In this document: piece by piece, positions 18,642 through 26,260 of the stretch
Layout: every line of letters begins with the position of its first letter
Numbering within the stretch: the stretch's first letter is position 1
Origin: an uncultured Candidatus Poseidoniales archaeon
Lineage (GTDB): Archaea; Thermoplasmatota; Poseidoniia; Poseidoniales; Poseidoniaceae
Reading direction: 5' to 3'
Length of the DNA stretch: 57,253 nt
Assembly: GCA_905182715.1 (NCBI GenBank)
Contig: CAJJCP010000012.1
Coordinates: 1-57,253 of the forward strand
The notes under the pieces: model-generated
Told to the model about the DNA's origin: nothing
Seen by the model: only the letters and a program-made list of their open reading frames with translations
The model's database searches: none
Position numbers and translations under genes: made by a program

Positions 18642-19676
18642 TCATTCTTCTTCAAAGGCTTCGAAACTCTCTTCACCTTCTTCGTCAATATGTCCCACTT
18701 CATCCAAGTGTGATTCGAAATCAGGGAAACTTGGTTTCCAGTTCATTGGTAGAGCAGTGTCGGAATCGATGATTTTCAACATCCGTTCTTGCCATGCTTT
18801 TGGTTTTCTTTGCATGATAAACATGTAAAGAGGAGAAGTTCGAATATCGGAATGGATAATCGAATAACCTGTGTTTGCCTCGAAATTCATTGCACGAAGC
18901 AAGTTAAACGCTGGCCGATTGATATTGTGGAACATACGCTTTGCAGTCCGCATTCCAAACAAAACGGTACCAAAAATTACCAAACTGGTCATGCAAAACG
19001 CGCCCCATCCCCGGCCTGCTATTTGATTCGAAAAATAGACGACAATCATCAAGACAGGTACGGTGGTTATGAGGAAAAGAAAACTTTCTGATACCGGGCC
19101 TTTACCCATCTTAAGTTCAATTGCGCCCCAACCGTTGTGATGCTTTTCCCAGGGCTTGAAATGTTCAGAAGTTTGCAGGTTGGCAGCAGCAATTACTTGG
19201 CTCCGTAATTGATGGATTTTCGCAATTTGTGTTGGTCCACCGTCTAAATTATCTTCAATGATTGTATCAAGGCGATACTTTGCTTCAAGATAATGACCCA
19301 TGTCAGCGAGTAATGCTGCTTGTTCTACCAAGGGCGTCACCTCTTTGGGAAGTTGGTGACGAAGGTCTTGCCACCATTGCAAGCCTTCGCTAAGCAATCC
19401 TAACTCATCTGTGAGTAATCGACCACCAAGCATCCACATTGCGGTACGGTTCGGATCCAGAGCAATGATTTTTCGAACTGCAGCTAAAGATTTGGCTGCT
19501 TGAAGTAATGACGGCTTTTCTCCTTTTTGTGGAAGAGCCGTTTCAGCACACAATTGCCAAGCATCAACATGTTCGGGATCAATTTGAACTGCTTTGAAGG
19601 CTTCTTCATATGCAGTTTCGACATCGCCTTCATCATAGGCTTCTACAGCGTTAAGATAGTGATGTTCAGCACCCAT
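18642..19676 (-). CDS. TPR-repeat membrane protein
   Basis: This protein of about 344 residues has TPR-like helical pairs in its first ~160 residues (YLNAVEAYDEGDVETAYEEA, AVQIDPEHVDAWQL, GHYLEAKYRLDTII). Two adjacent transmembrane helices follow at about residues 200-250. A cytoplasmic C-terminal region ends in a strongly acidic tail (DEEGEESFEAFEEE). The ATG at 19676 is preceded by GGGGA; a TTG at 19694 would overlap the stop of the upstream Gar1-like gene. This tight spacing suggests an operon with that gene. TPRs indicate a protein-protein interaction role, with no partner identifiable. Confidence 0.75.
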   Translation of the reverse strand: MGAEHHYLNAVEAYDEGDVETAYEEAFKAVQIDPEHVDAWQLCAETALPQKGEKPSLLQAAKSLAAVRKIIALDPNRTAMWMLGGRLLTDELGLLSEGLQWWQDLRHQLPKEVTPLVEQAALLADMGHYLEAKYRLDTIIEDNLDGGPTQIAKIHQLRSQVIAAANLQTSEHFKPWEKHHNGWGAIELKMGKGPVSESFLFLITTVPVLMIVVYFSNQIAGRGWGAFCMTSLVIFGTVLFGMRTAKRMFHNINRPAFNLLRAMNFEANTGYSIIHSDIRTSPLYMFIMQRKPKAWQERMLKIIDSDTALPMNWKPSFPDFESHLDEVGHIDEEGEESFEAFEEE

Positions 19677-19690
19677 CGCTTCATCCCCGT

Positions 19691-21160
19691 TCAATCATCT
19701 CGGTCTGGGTTGATGAGTGGCTTTGGTGGGCGGTTATGTGCATGCCCTGGTCCATTGCCTTGTGATTTTCTAAAGTTTCGAGGTTCTCTTGACTTGCGTT
19801 CAGGCGCTCTACCTTGATCGTATGAGCCACTGTTTTGATAGCCGCCACCGTCACCTCTTCGGTCTCGTCCATCTCGACGAGGCGGTCGTCCACCTTCGTG
19901 CCGAGGAGGTCGCGCCCCATCATCTCGTTGTGGTGGTCGCCCACCGTCATCGCGTCGAGGTGCTCGAGAACGGTCATCCCGTTGTGGTGGTCTTCCGCCA
20001 TCATCGCGTCGAGGTGCTCTTCGGTCATCGCGTTGTGGTGGTCTTCCGCCGCTATCTCGGCGAGGTGGTCGTCCACCATCGTCTCGACGTTGGCTACGGC
20101 CACCGCCCCCACCACTGCCGCCTGGTCGAGGTGCTTGGCAGCGATTACATTCTTGGCGGAATGCAAAGTTTGAATTTTGACATTTTGGACAATCCCAATC
20201 GTTATCGGTGTATACTTTTGTTTCTCGACCGCGATCATTTCCGCCACGGCGGTCATTTCCACCGTATCGGTCGTTTCCGCCACGTCGATCGTTTCCACCA
20301 CTTCGCGGAAGTCCACATGAATTACATTCAGTACGGAATGCGAAATTATTATTTCGACATTTTGGACAATCCCAATCTCCGCCGTTGCGGTTGTTTTGAC
20401 CTCGGTCGTTTCTCTCAAAGCGTCCACCTTGACGGTCTCTGCTCTGGTATCCTTGGCTTCCACCTCTGCGGTCGTCTTGTCGAGGACCGCGTCCTCCACC
20501 AGCACCACGGGCTTCTCCACAGCGGTTGCATTCAGTTCGGAATGCGAAATTATTATTCTGACATTTTGGACAATCCCAATCTCCGCCGTTGCGGTTGTTG
20601 TCTTGCCCACGGTCGTTTCTCTCAAAGCGTCCACCTTGTCGGTCTCTGCTTTGATATCCTTGGTTTCCACCTCTACGGTCGTCTTGTCGAGGACCGCGTC
20701 CTCCGCCAGCGCCTCGAGCCTCTCCACAGCGATTGCATTCAGTTCTGAATGCGAAATTATTATTCTGACATTTTGGACAATCCCAATCTCCGCCGTTGCG
20801 GTTGTTGTCTTGCCCACGGTCGTTTCGTTCAAAGCGTCCACCTTGTCGGTCTTGACTTTGGTATCCTCGGTCGTTACCTCTTTGGCCACGATCCGAATCA
20901 CGTTCTCGGCGTTCTTCACGTTGCTTTTTTGCACGAATTCCTACATTGATACCGACCAGTGAGTCGAGATCGAGTTTCCGGTCAATATGTGCTACGTGAG
21001 CAAGTGGAGAGTTTGTATTTCCAAGGACTGCATCGACTTTACCGATGTAAATACCAGTTTCGGCATTGATGATGATGGACTCGAGGGCGGGAGAAGATCC
21101 AGTAAACGAAACTAGAAATCCTCCTTCATGACTTTTTGACTCAATTACACCCGCGAACAT
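19691..21160 (-). CDS. Gar1-like H/ACA RNP protein with RGG and four RanBP2-type zinc fingers
   Basis: Residues 1-80 resemble Gar1, the H/ACA ribonucleoprotein subunit that assists pseudouridylation: a small beta-barrel with GIYIGKVDAVLGNTNSPLAHV at about 36-56. The remaining 400 residues are an Arg/Gly-rich disordered tail. It carries four zinc fingers of the RanBP2 form, each W-D-C-P-K-C then C-N-x-C: C128/131/142/145, C197/200/211/214, C265/268/279/282 and C324/327/338/341. After them come many G-G-R-P-P-x-R-D-D units. Ordinary archaeal Gar1 is about 75-100 residues and lacks this tail. RNA binding is well supported. The Gar1 assignment of the barrel rests on motif similarity. Confidence 0.8.
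   Translation of the reverse strand: MFAGVIESKSHEGGFLVSFTGSSPALESIIINAETGIYIGKVDAVLGNTNSPLAHVAHIDRKLDLDSLVGINVGIRAKKQREERRERDSDRGQRGNDRGYQSQDRQGGRFERNDRGQDNNRNGGDWDCPKCQNNNFAFRTECNRCGEARGAGGGRGPRQDDRRGGNQGYQSRDRQGGRFERNDRGQDNNRNGGDWDCPKCQNNNFAFRTECNRCGEARGAGGGRGPRQDDRRGGSQGYQSRDRQGGRFERNDRGQNNRNGGDWDCPKCRNNNFAFRTECNSCGLPRSGGNDRRGGNDRYGGNDRRGGNDRGRETKVYTDNDWDCPKCQNSNFAFRQECNRCQAPRPGGSGGGGGRSQRRDDGGRPPRRDSGGRPPQRDDRRAPRRDDGGRPPQRDDRSRAPRRDDGGRPPQRDDGARPPRHEGGRPPRRDGRDRRGDGGGYQNSGSYDQGRAPERKSREPRNFRKSQGNGPGHAHNRPPKPLINPDRDD
20250..20875 (-). repeat. Tandem ~207-bp repeats coding RGG/zinc-finger units
   Basis: Three tandem units in the Gar1-like gene start at residues 97, 166 and 235 (20872, 20665 and 20458 on the minus strand). 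The first two are 69 codons and the third 68 codons to the matching finger. They are nearly identical in DNA as well as in protein, which indicates recent unequal expansion. A fourth, more diverged finger follows at a 59-codon interval. Confidence 0.85.
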
Positions 21161-21187
21161 ACCTTCACCTGCTTAATGGGCCGAACC

Positions 21188-21201
21188 CCCTCTTTTGAGG
21201 G
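21188..21201 (-). terminator. Short hairpin between two minus-strand genes
   Basis: CCCTC-TTTT-GAGGG is a perfect 5-bp stem with a 4-base loop, placed just after the stop of the secreted-protein gene (21217) and 28 bp before the Gar1-like start. On the minus strand the loop is AAAA and there is no long T run. It may end or process the upstream transcript. Confidence 0.3.
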
Positions 21202-21216
21202 TGCCGGTTGGACACA

Positions 21217-23238
21217 TCACTCTTTTCTGGCTCTTCCTGCAAAGGCAGCACCGAGTAAAACAATGCTCAACGTTGCCATCATAGAGATAGCAGGGAGTCC
21301 TTCTTCTTCGACCGTAATCGTACTGTCATCGCCACTCGTATCACCGTTATCGTTGGCATATGGGTCTGGAACATATACGGCAAGCGTCGTTATTGTTCCG
21401 GATTCATCAGTAGCCGTCAAGACAATGTCATAAGCGGTTACAGGAGGGTTTTGCGAAGAGCATGAAACGATGTTGACATCAACTTCCCAAGCACTTCCAA
21501 CCCGGAAGAAATTGTTTGTTGTATAGCCGCACAGGCGAAGCGAGAGTGAAACCTCTTCACCATCGGGGTCTAACACATCACCTTGTAGTGTAAAGGTAAG
21601 ACCGGTTGCTTCCCAAGTTGCATTTTCTCCATCAAGATTCTTCTTAACAGTGATCAGTGGTGGCAAACTTGCTTTTTCAAGGTCAAAGTCGAGCATAAAA
21701 TCAAGGGTTAACATGGTTGAACTTTCAGCTTGTCCCATGACCATGATTGCACCTGGAGATAATCCATTAAGTGGTAACGAAATTGTTGAAGCATCTGAAG
21801 CGAGTGTAACACTACGCATTTGTCCCATCGTATTCATTTGGTGAGCGTGTGCAGAAATTTCTAATTCATTGACCAATCCAGTTGGTGTGATGGTAAATTC
21901 GATACTGTCACCAGTTGCAGAAAGAAGGCCACTCGAAGTAAAGACCTCGCCAAAAGTCCAGTTTCTGGAATCAATTGACATTGCACCGAACGGGTCAGCA
22001 ACATAGCATTCTGCATCCGAAGACTGTGCCTGAGAGTTTGCTGTTGAGACCATCATGTCCCCGTCTCCATCGAGAGAAGCAGCCCAACCAGTTTCAGCGA
22101 AACTACATTCCAGTCCCCATCCACTCTCGTCGGTTGCCCACATCTCAGTTCTTTCACCAGCAACGGCCAGCACCTCATTCATTGAATTCAATCCAAGTAC
22201 CGGGATGACAGTTCCATCTTCTGGAGCATTTGAGCTCCATTCAGGGGCTTCATTCGTCTCGGGAGCCATGGTTGAGAAATCAATAAACAACTGTCGTAGA
22301 ATCGAAGATTCAGAGGCTGCATAGGTAATGACTTGGTTCACTCGCAGACGGCCATCCGGAAGGTAAACTGATTCGGGGCCACTCAATGCTGTGTTTTCAG
22401 AAACATTCACTGAACCGTCATTATTTGTGATTGTATCTTGTATTGAATAATTAATCATTCGTAATCCTTGCTTAAGAGGGAAGTTGAGTTCGAGATGAGC
22501 ATAGGACATGTTGGTAATGTTCAATGCTAAAGTAAAATTAGAATCACCACTGTTCGGAAGTTTATCGAAACGAACGTTGTTCGATTCACCTTCCGCTAAG
22601 AATAACTGAATTTGTAAGTCATCGGTAATTTCTACTGGCACTTCTTTACATCCATTTGCCGAACCAAGGTTCTGGCATGTGCGTTGTTCCGGATGGTTTG
22701 CTGGGACCAGATCTACTTCCTCTAATCCAATTCCATCTTCAACAAAAGACATGTTGTTCCAGTCGGGAGTGCCTCGATGAGGGATGCCTTCTCGAATACC
22801 GACTCGAGTGTCCATGACGCCGATACATTTCGGGCCAATTGCACGTACTGCGTCACGTTCATCAGTGCTAATGTATGAATTGTTTCCGCCAGAGAGTCCA
22901 TCAAATAATCCATCGAGATTTGCTCGAACGATTGCGGATTTACTCCCATTGACAAATGCGTCAGCATCCATTTCAGCCATTGCCCAATCATCGCCAACAT
23001 TGATGATAAAGTTCGCAAAATCGTAGTTGAACAGGTCTTCAAACTTCAAACCTTCACATTCTTCTTCGATAGCTAGAGTTTGTCGTCCATCCGCAGGTAA
23101 TTGCTCACTTGAGTCCAATGCAACTTGAGCTGTGAAAAGCGGTGAGCATCCCATCAGAATCATTAAGAAAATCAAACTCATTGCTGTTGAACTGCGCGAG
23201 AGGAGGTGTGTGAATCCATACTGGGTGTTTCCTGCCAT
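21217..23238 (-). CDS. Secreted protein with C-terminal sorting-like signal
   Basis: This 673-residue protein has an N-terminal hydrophobic signal (about residues 18-40). That segment contains LMGC, which could be a lipobox at C31. The body is beta-rich, with paired cysteines (RTCQNLGSANGCKEV, GLECSFAE, AECYVADPF) and Ig-like segments near the C-terminus. The end is tripartite: an acidic stretch (TVEEE), then GLPAISMMATLSIVLLGAAF as a membrane segment, then the basic AGRARKE. This arrangement resembles archaeal surface-sorting tails of the PGF-CTERM type, but the exact motif differs. It has no identified enzymatic domain. It lies downstream of the ABC-2 pair on the same strand. Confidence 0.75.
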   Translation of the reverse strand: MAGNTQYGFTHLLSRSSTAMSLIFLMILMGCSPLFTAQVALDSSEQLPADGRQTLAIEEECEGLKFEDLFNYDFANFIINVGDDWAMAEMDADAFVNGSKSAIVRANLDGLFDGLSGGNNSYISTDERDAVRAIGPKCIGVMDTRVGIREGIPHRGTPDWNNMSFVEDGIGLEEVDLVPANHPEQRTCQNLGSANGCKEVPVEITDDLQIQLFLAEGESNNVRFDKLPNSGDSNFTLALNITNMSYAHLELNFPLKQGLRMINYSIQDTITNNDGSVNVSENTALSGPESVYLPDGRLRVNQVITYAASESSILRQLFIDFSTMAPETNEAPEWSSNAPEDGTVIPVLGLNSMNEVLAVAGERTEMWATDESGWGLECSFAETGWAASLDGDGDMMVSTANSQAQSSDAECYVADPFGAMSIDSRNWTFGEVFTSSGLLSATGDSIEFTITPTGLVNELEISAHAHQMNTMGQMRSVTLASDASTISLPLNGLSPGAIMVMGQAESSTMLTLDFMLDFDLEKASLPPLITVKKNLDGENATWEATGLTFTLQGDVLDPDGEEVSLSLRLCGYTTNNFFRVGSAWEVDVNIVSCSSQNPPVTAYDIVLTATDESGTITTLAVYVPDPYANDNGDTSGDDSTITVEEEGLPAISMMATLSIVLLGAAFAGRARKE

Positions 23239-23256
23239 ACCTAACCGTCATCATCC

Positions 23257-23271
23257 AGCCTCAAAGAGGCT
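23257..23271 (-). terminator. Hairpin after the ABC-2 permease gene
   Basis: AGCCTC-AAA-GAGGCT is a perfect 6-bp stem with a 3-base loop. It is 35 bp after the permease stop (23306) and 19 bp before the next gene's ATG. It may separate the transporter transcript from the secreted-protein gene. Confidence 0.35.
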
Positions 23272-23305
23272 TTCGCCGAAAAGTAGTGAATATGAGTGTT
23301 TTTTG

Positions 23306-24136
23306 TCAAGGAAGAATCTTTTCCATCCTTCGAATAAAGAGCCATGATGGAACAACGGTCCAAGCTAAAGCCATCATCCAAATTTGCCATGCCTCTATGC
23401 CTCTTTCAATTTGCGGCAATCGTGTTTCAAGCAAATGATGGTACACGCCGTTGGGTGAGAGTAAATCCAATCCACCTTCTAACACGACCCAAGCAGCATC
23501 GTTTTCTTGACCGATCGAGACTCCTGAGGCGTAGGCTACCATGGTTGTGACCAGAGCCCAAAGGAAGGTGAAAAGGAACCAAAGGCCAACTCCAAAAGAG
23601 ATTGCAGTCCCTTGTTCACGTGTGTATGAGGAGGCTAAAAGAGTGAACAAGACATACCATAGCAAAATCAATGCAGTCGAGATGAAATAAACCAAACCAT
23701 CCCCCACAGAAGGCCAATCACCCATGCGATATCGAACGATGAGTACAGAGAATACGAGTAAAATCCACGTAGGCATCAAGATGGCCCGCCATGAGCCAAG
23801 AATCATTGCAAGGGCTTGATGAGCGCGAGGCATTGGCTGAGAGAGTCGTAGTTCTAACACGCCACTGGCTCTTTCTCGACTGACCGAATCATATGAGAGT
23901 AAAACTGCACACATTGTTGCTCCAAACACGACGCCCAAACTCGCATAGAACAACACTTCCATCGGACTTTCAGGTTGGTAGCCACCCGGGAGGACAATGT
24001 TCGGGTCAGAAAAACCCCAAGCCATCCCAGGAATAAACAATAACAAGATTGGTAGCATGATGTACATACGTGTCGAGAATAAACGTTCTCGCATGAGGCG
24101 TTTTGCAAACACCATGATTCGAGAGAAATCACTCAT
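23306..24136 (-). CDS. ABC-2 type transporter permease
   Basis: This 276-residue polytopic protein has about six transmembrane helices. It begins with a cytoplasmic amphipathic stretch (FSRIMVFAKRLMRERLFSTR), typical of ABC-2 permeases. Then comes a helix, an extracellular loop with GFSDPNIVLPGG, and a conserved cytoplasmic loop SYDSVSRERASGVLELRLS. The SRERxxGxLELxLS pattern is a hallmark of ABC-2 permeases (for example NatB/NosY types). The ATG overlaps the ATPase stop in an ATGA junction, so the two are coupled. The pair is likely an exporter; the substrate is unknown. NosY-type copper-enzyme maturation and bacteriocin-like export are alternatives. Confidence 0.88.
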   Translation of the reverse strand: MSDFSRIMVFAKRLMRERLFSTRMYIMLPILLLFIPGMAWGFSDPNIVLPGGYQPESPMEVLFYASLGVVFGATMCAVLLSYDSVSRERASGVLELRLSQPMPRAHQALAMILGSWRAILMPTWILLVFSVLIVRYRMGDWPSVGDGLVYFISTALILLWYVLFTLLASSYTREQGTAISFGVGLWFLFTFLWALVTTMVAYASGVSIGQENDAAWVVLEGGLDLLSPNGVYHHLLETRLPQIERGIEAWQIWMMALAWTVVPSWLFIRRMEKILP

Positions 24137-25158
24137 TCTTCTTCACCTCGAAAATTACGCAGTGGCATGACGGCTGTCGAAGATACTTCGAGTCCTACAT
24201 CCTCAATCGATTGGCCCGTTGCCGCACATAGCATCTCAATCACATTTGGCTGCCGGATGATCCATGAGGTGATATCTATCCCATCTGCGACTAAATTCTG
24301 TAAGAGTCCGGGTTCACTTTTATTGAGTACTGCTCGCCATTGCCCAGAGGATTGCTCTACTTCGATGAGTTCTGTAGTCGATACATATTTCGAGAAGTCA
24401 GGTACCTTACCTTCACCTGAAACCTCAGTTCTTTTCTCGAGATTAAGTTGTTCAGCAACTTCTAGCATGGTACCTTCAGCAAGGATTTGTCCCCTGTGCA
24501 TAAGTGCTAATCGCCCAATAATTCCAACCAACCCTTCGACTTGATGCGATGAAATCACAATGGAAACACCTTTGTCTGTTAATTTCCCAAGTAAGACGAT
24601 AAATGCAGCAGCAGCGACGGGGTCAAGTCCATTGAGGGGCTCGTCAAGTAAGAGTATATTTGGCGAACCCAGTAACGCAGCGGCAAGGGTGAGTCTTTGG
24701 CGCATACCTTGACTTAATTCATTCAAGGGGGCATCGATTCGACTTCGCAATCCCACCAGTTTTAGCAGTCCATCAATACGAGATTCATTGACTTGACGCA
24801 TCTCGCCGATCTCTAACAAAGCATCACGTACAGTTTTTCGTCCTTGCCAGCGAACTTGCTCAGGCATATGCCCAACCATATTTCTTAGGTTCACATCTGA
24901 AAGTACAGTGCTTGAGTTCTTTTCCGAGTCACAGATTGACCCTTCTTGCAAAGGGAGAATACCCGCCATCATCCGTAACAGCGTTGTTTTCCCAGCACCA
25001 TTTGGGCCTACGAGACCTAAAATCGTACCTTTGTGAAGTGAAAGGTTTGCTGAAAAAATACCTTGGCCGTTGACTTTACGCCATGGCTTGAACGGTAATG
25101 GTGCGTACAATGAATGTCGATACGTTGCATCTTTGAGCCGTAATACAACCTCCTCCAT
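24133..25158 (-). CDS. ABC transporter ATP-binding protein
   Basis: The 341-residue ATPase has Walker A GPNGAGKT (51-58), signature LSQGM (148-152), Walker B ILLLDEP (168-174) and switch His in SSHQVEG. After the ~215-residue nucleotide-binding domain there is a ~120-residue C-terminal extension, as in several ABC-2-type exporters such as CcmA/NatA relatives. The next gene overlaps its stop and encodes the permease. Upstream, a pair of palindromes lies in the divergent region to the 25258 gene. The substrate cannot be read from sequence. Confidence 0.92.
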   Translation of the reverse strand: MEEVVLRLKDATYRHSLYAPLPFKPWRKVNGQGIFSANLSLHKGTILGLVGPNGAGKTTLLRMMAGILPLQEGSICDSEKNSSTVLSDVNLRNMVGHMPEQVRWQGRKTVRDALLEIGEMRQVNESRIDGLLKLVGLRSRIDAPLNELSQGMRQRLTLAAALLGSPNILLLDEPLNGLDPVAAAAFIVLLGKLTDKGVSIVISSHQVEGLVGIIGRLALMHRGQILAEGTMLEVAEQLNLEKRTEVSGEGKVPDFSKYVSTTELIEVEQSSGQWRAVLNKSEPGLLQNLVADGIDITSWIIRQPNVIEMLCAATGQSIEDVGLEVSSTAVMPLRNFRGEEE

Positions 25159-25178
25159 ACTTCGGCCACACCGTTAGG

Positions 25179-25212
25179 GTTTGACAAACTACCGTTTGAA
25201 CACGGTTCAAAC
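25179..25212. promoter_or_regulatory. Palindromic candidate operator in divergent promoter region
   Basis: The 99-bp gap between the ABC ATPase gene (minus) and the 25258 gene (plus) contains two related inverted repeats. GTTTGACAAAC is at 25179-25189, and GTTTGAACACGGTTCAAAC is at 25194-25212 with perfect 8-bp arms and a 3-base spacer. They share GTTTG/CAAAC arms and lie next to each other, as repressor sites often do. No regulator gene is adjacent. Confidence 0.4.
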
Positions 25213-25257
25213 CCCAAGACTCTTGATGAACACCTCTCTTCCAAAGACGGGTTGAAG

Positions 25258-26151
25258 ATGATTGGATATTTTGTTCCGACCCTTTTACTCATTTTGGCAA
25301 TCGTGTTTGTGATTTTCTTTGAAGGTCGTAAATTGGAAGAAGGCGCTCTCTTTGATTGGAGGAATGGGTTCGGACCGATGGGATTTGAAGCACTTATCGC
25401 CACACTTGTCTTGATGTGGGTTATGCCGGGTGGCATACTCCTCATAGGTCCAGTGATGCTCTTCCTTTCTGCGCTTAGTCCAGCTGGCCGATTAGCCTGG
25501 GCTGAATTCAAGAGGCCACGGATCTTGGTGAGTATTTGTTTGGTACTCATGGTTGTTGCAGGTGGTATTACTCCAACATCTTCTCCAACTTCACCTTCTG
25601 AATGGGGCGAACCCTTGTTTACAGAGAATCCAAATGCTCCTTTTTATCCAGCAGGAGAACAATACACCTGGCTGATGTTACCTGAATTCGGAGGTACTGA
25701 TGTAGAAATTGTTCAATCACTCTCGCTTCGATTGCCTTACCAATACGGGCCACTTGGTGCAGAATCTTCAGCCTTCATGCTTGCATCACTGCTTAACATG
25801 GAGCAAGGTCGATTGAACCAAGCAGTTGAACTACTGGACCAAGAATTGTCGGCTTTCCGCCTTGATGTCGATGAAATGAGATTGGAACCGATGTTAGTTG
25901 AAAGTACGCACCGTTATTCTTCAACAGAAGCCTCTGTAGATCAAGTTGTCAGTGTCCGAATGTATGAACTCCGAAGTCTCTCGATTGGTGCAAATGAAGA
26001 TGGAGTGAAAGTCGGTGAAGTTCTTTGTTTAGGCACGAGTAATTGGGGTGGGGAACTCGAGGTTCTGGTCATCGTACGCCCTATCGGCCACCCCGGACTT
26101 GCGAATGATCGCTTTGCAGAAGCGTTGGCTTTTGATTGGCTTTCTGCTTAA
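25258..26151 (+). CDS. Membrane protein of unknown function
   Basis: This 297-residue protein has three probable transmembrane helices in the first ~105 residues (YFVPTLLLILAIVFVIFF, ALIATLVLMWVMPGGILLIG and ILVSICLVLMVVAGGI). A soluble domain of about 190 residues follows and is probably extracellular. That domain has no family I recognise; it contains a run resembling helical repeats (SSAFMLASLLNMEQGRLNQA) and ends in LAFDWLSA. A TTG at 25252 is two codons upstream; the ATG at 25258 is preferred. It is divergent from the ABC-2 operon and shares the palindrome-bearing spacer, which may mean common regulation. Confidence 0.7.
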   Translation: MIGYFVPTLLLILAIVFVIFFEGRKLEEGALFDWRNGFGPMGFEALIATLVLMWVMPGGILLIGPVMLFLSALSPAGRLAWAEFKRPRILVSICLVLMVVAGGITPTSSPTSPSEWGEPLFTENPNAPFYPAGEQYTWLMLPEFGGTDVEIVQSLSLRLPYQYGPLGAESSAFMLASLLNMEQGRLNQAVELLDQELSAFRLDVDEMRLEPMLVESTHRYSSTEASVDQVVSVRMYELRSLSIGANEDGVKVGEVLCLGTSNWGGELEVLVIVRPIGHPGLANDRFAEALAFDWLSA

Positions 26152-26196
26152 GCAGTAGGCCTTTTATTGCCGAACTCTAGCCGATAAAAAAAGAGA

Positions 26197-26212
26197 TTTA
26201 GGGCAACCTAAA
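26197..26212. promoter_or_regulatory. DtxR/MntR-like operator, copy 1
   Basis: TTTAGGGCAACCTAAA has 6-bp inverted arms (TTTAGG/CCTAAA) with a 4-base spacer. The TTAGG...CCTAA arms are those of DtxR/MntR/SirR-family metal-dependent repressor sites. It lies just upstream of the TATA box of the PhnD-like gene. Confidence 0.7.
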
Positions 26213-26216
26213 CTTC

Positions 26217-26223
26217 ATATAGA
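26217..26223 (+). promoter_or_regulatory. TATA box between the two operators
   Basis: CATATAG (or the overlapping TATAGAGTATA region to 26228) lies exactly between the two palindromes. A start about 25 bp downstream would fall at about 26245-26250, giving a leader of roughly 10-15 bases before the ATG at 26261. Either operator, when occupied, would block TBP/TFB or the start site. Confidence 0.6.
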
Positions 26224-26229
26224 GTATAG

Positions 26230-26245
26230 TTTAGGGCGCCCTAAA
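26230..26245. promoter_or_regulatory. DtxR/MntR-like operator, copy 2
   Basis: TTTAGGGCGCCCTAAA is a perfect 16-bp palindrome (18 bp with flanking G and C) with the same TTTAGG/CCTAAA arms as copy 1. The two centres are 33 bp apart, about three helical turns, so two dimers would bind the same face of DNA. Confidence 0.72.
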
Positions 26246-26260
26246 CCGGTAGGTCATAAC

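Noticed and set aside
19789-20748. A 319-codon plus-strand ORF antisense to the same gene
   Set aside because: Again a product of the tandem repeats: a His/Arg-rich low-complexity shadow with no motifs or ribosome-binding site.
20250-20875. CRISPR-like array
   Set aside because: The repeats are long coding units (about 207 bp) in frame with a zinc-finger protein; there are no unique spacers or cas genes.
19681-20934. A 417-codon minus-strand ORF in another frame of the Gar1-like gene
   Set aside because: It is the repeated coding region read one frame off; the tandem repeats keep it free of stops. The protein is compositionally odd and unlike any family, while the Gar1/zinc-finger frame has clear motifs.
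25017-25550. A 177-codon minus-strand ORF crossing the ABC-2 divergent region
   Set aside because: It overlaps the ABC ATPase 5' end and the 25258 gene on the opposite strand, with no motif; its composition is that of a shadow frame.
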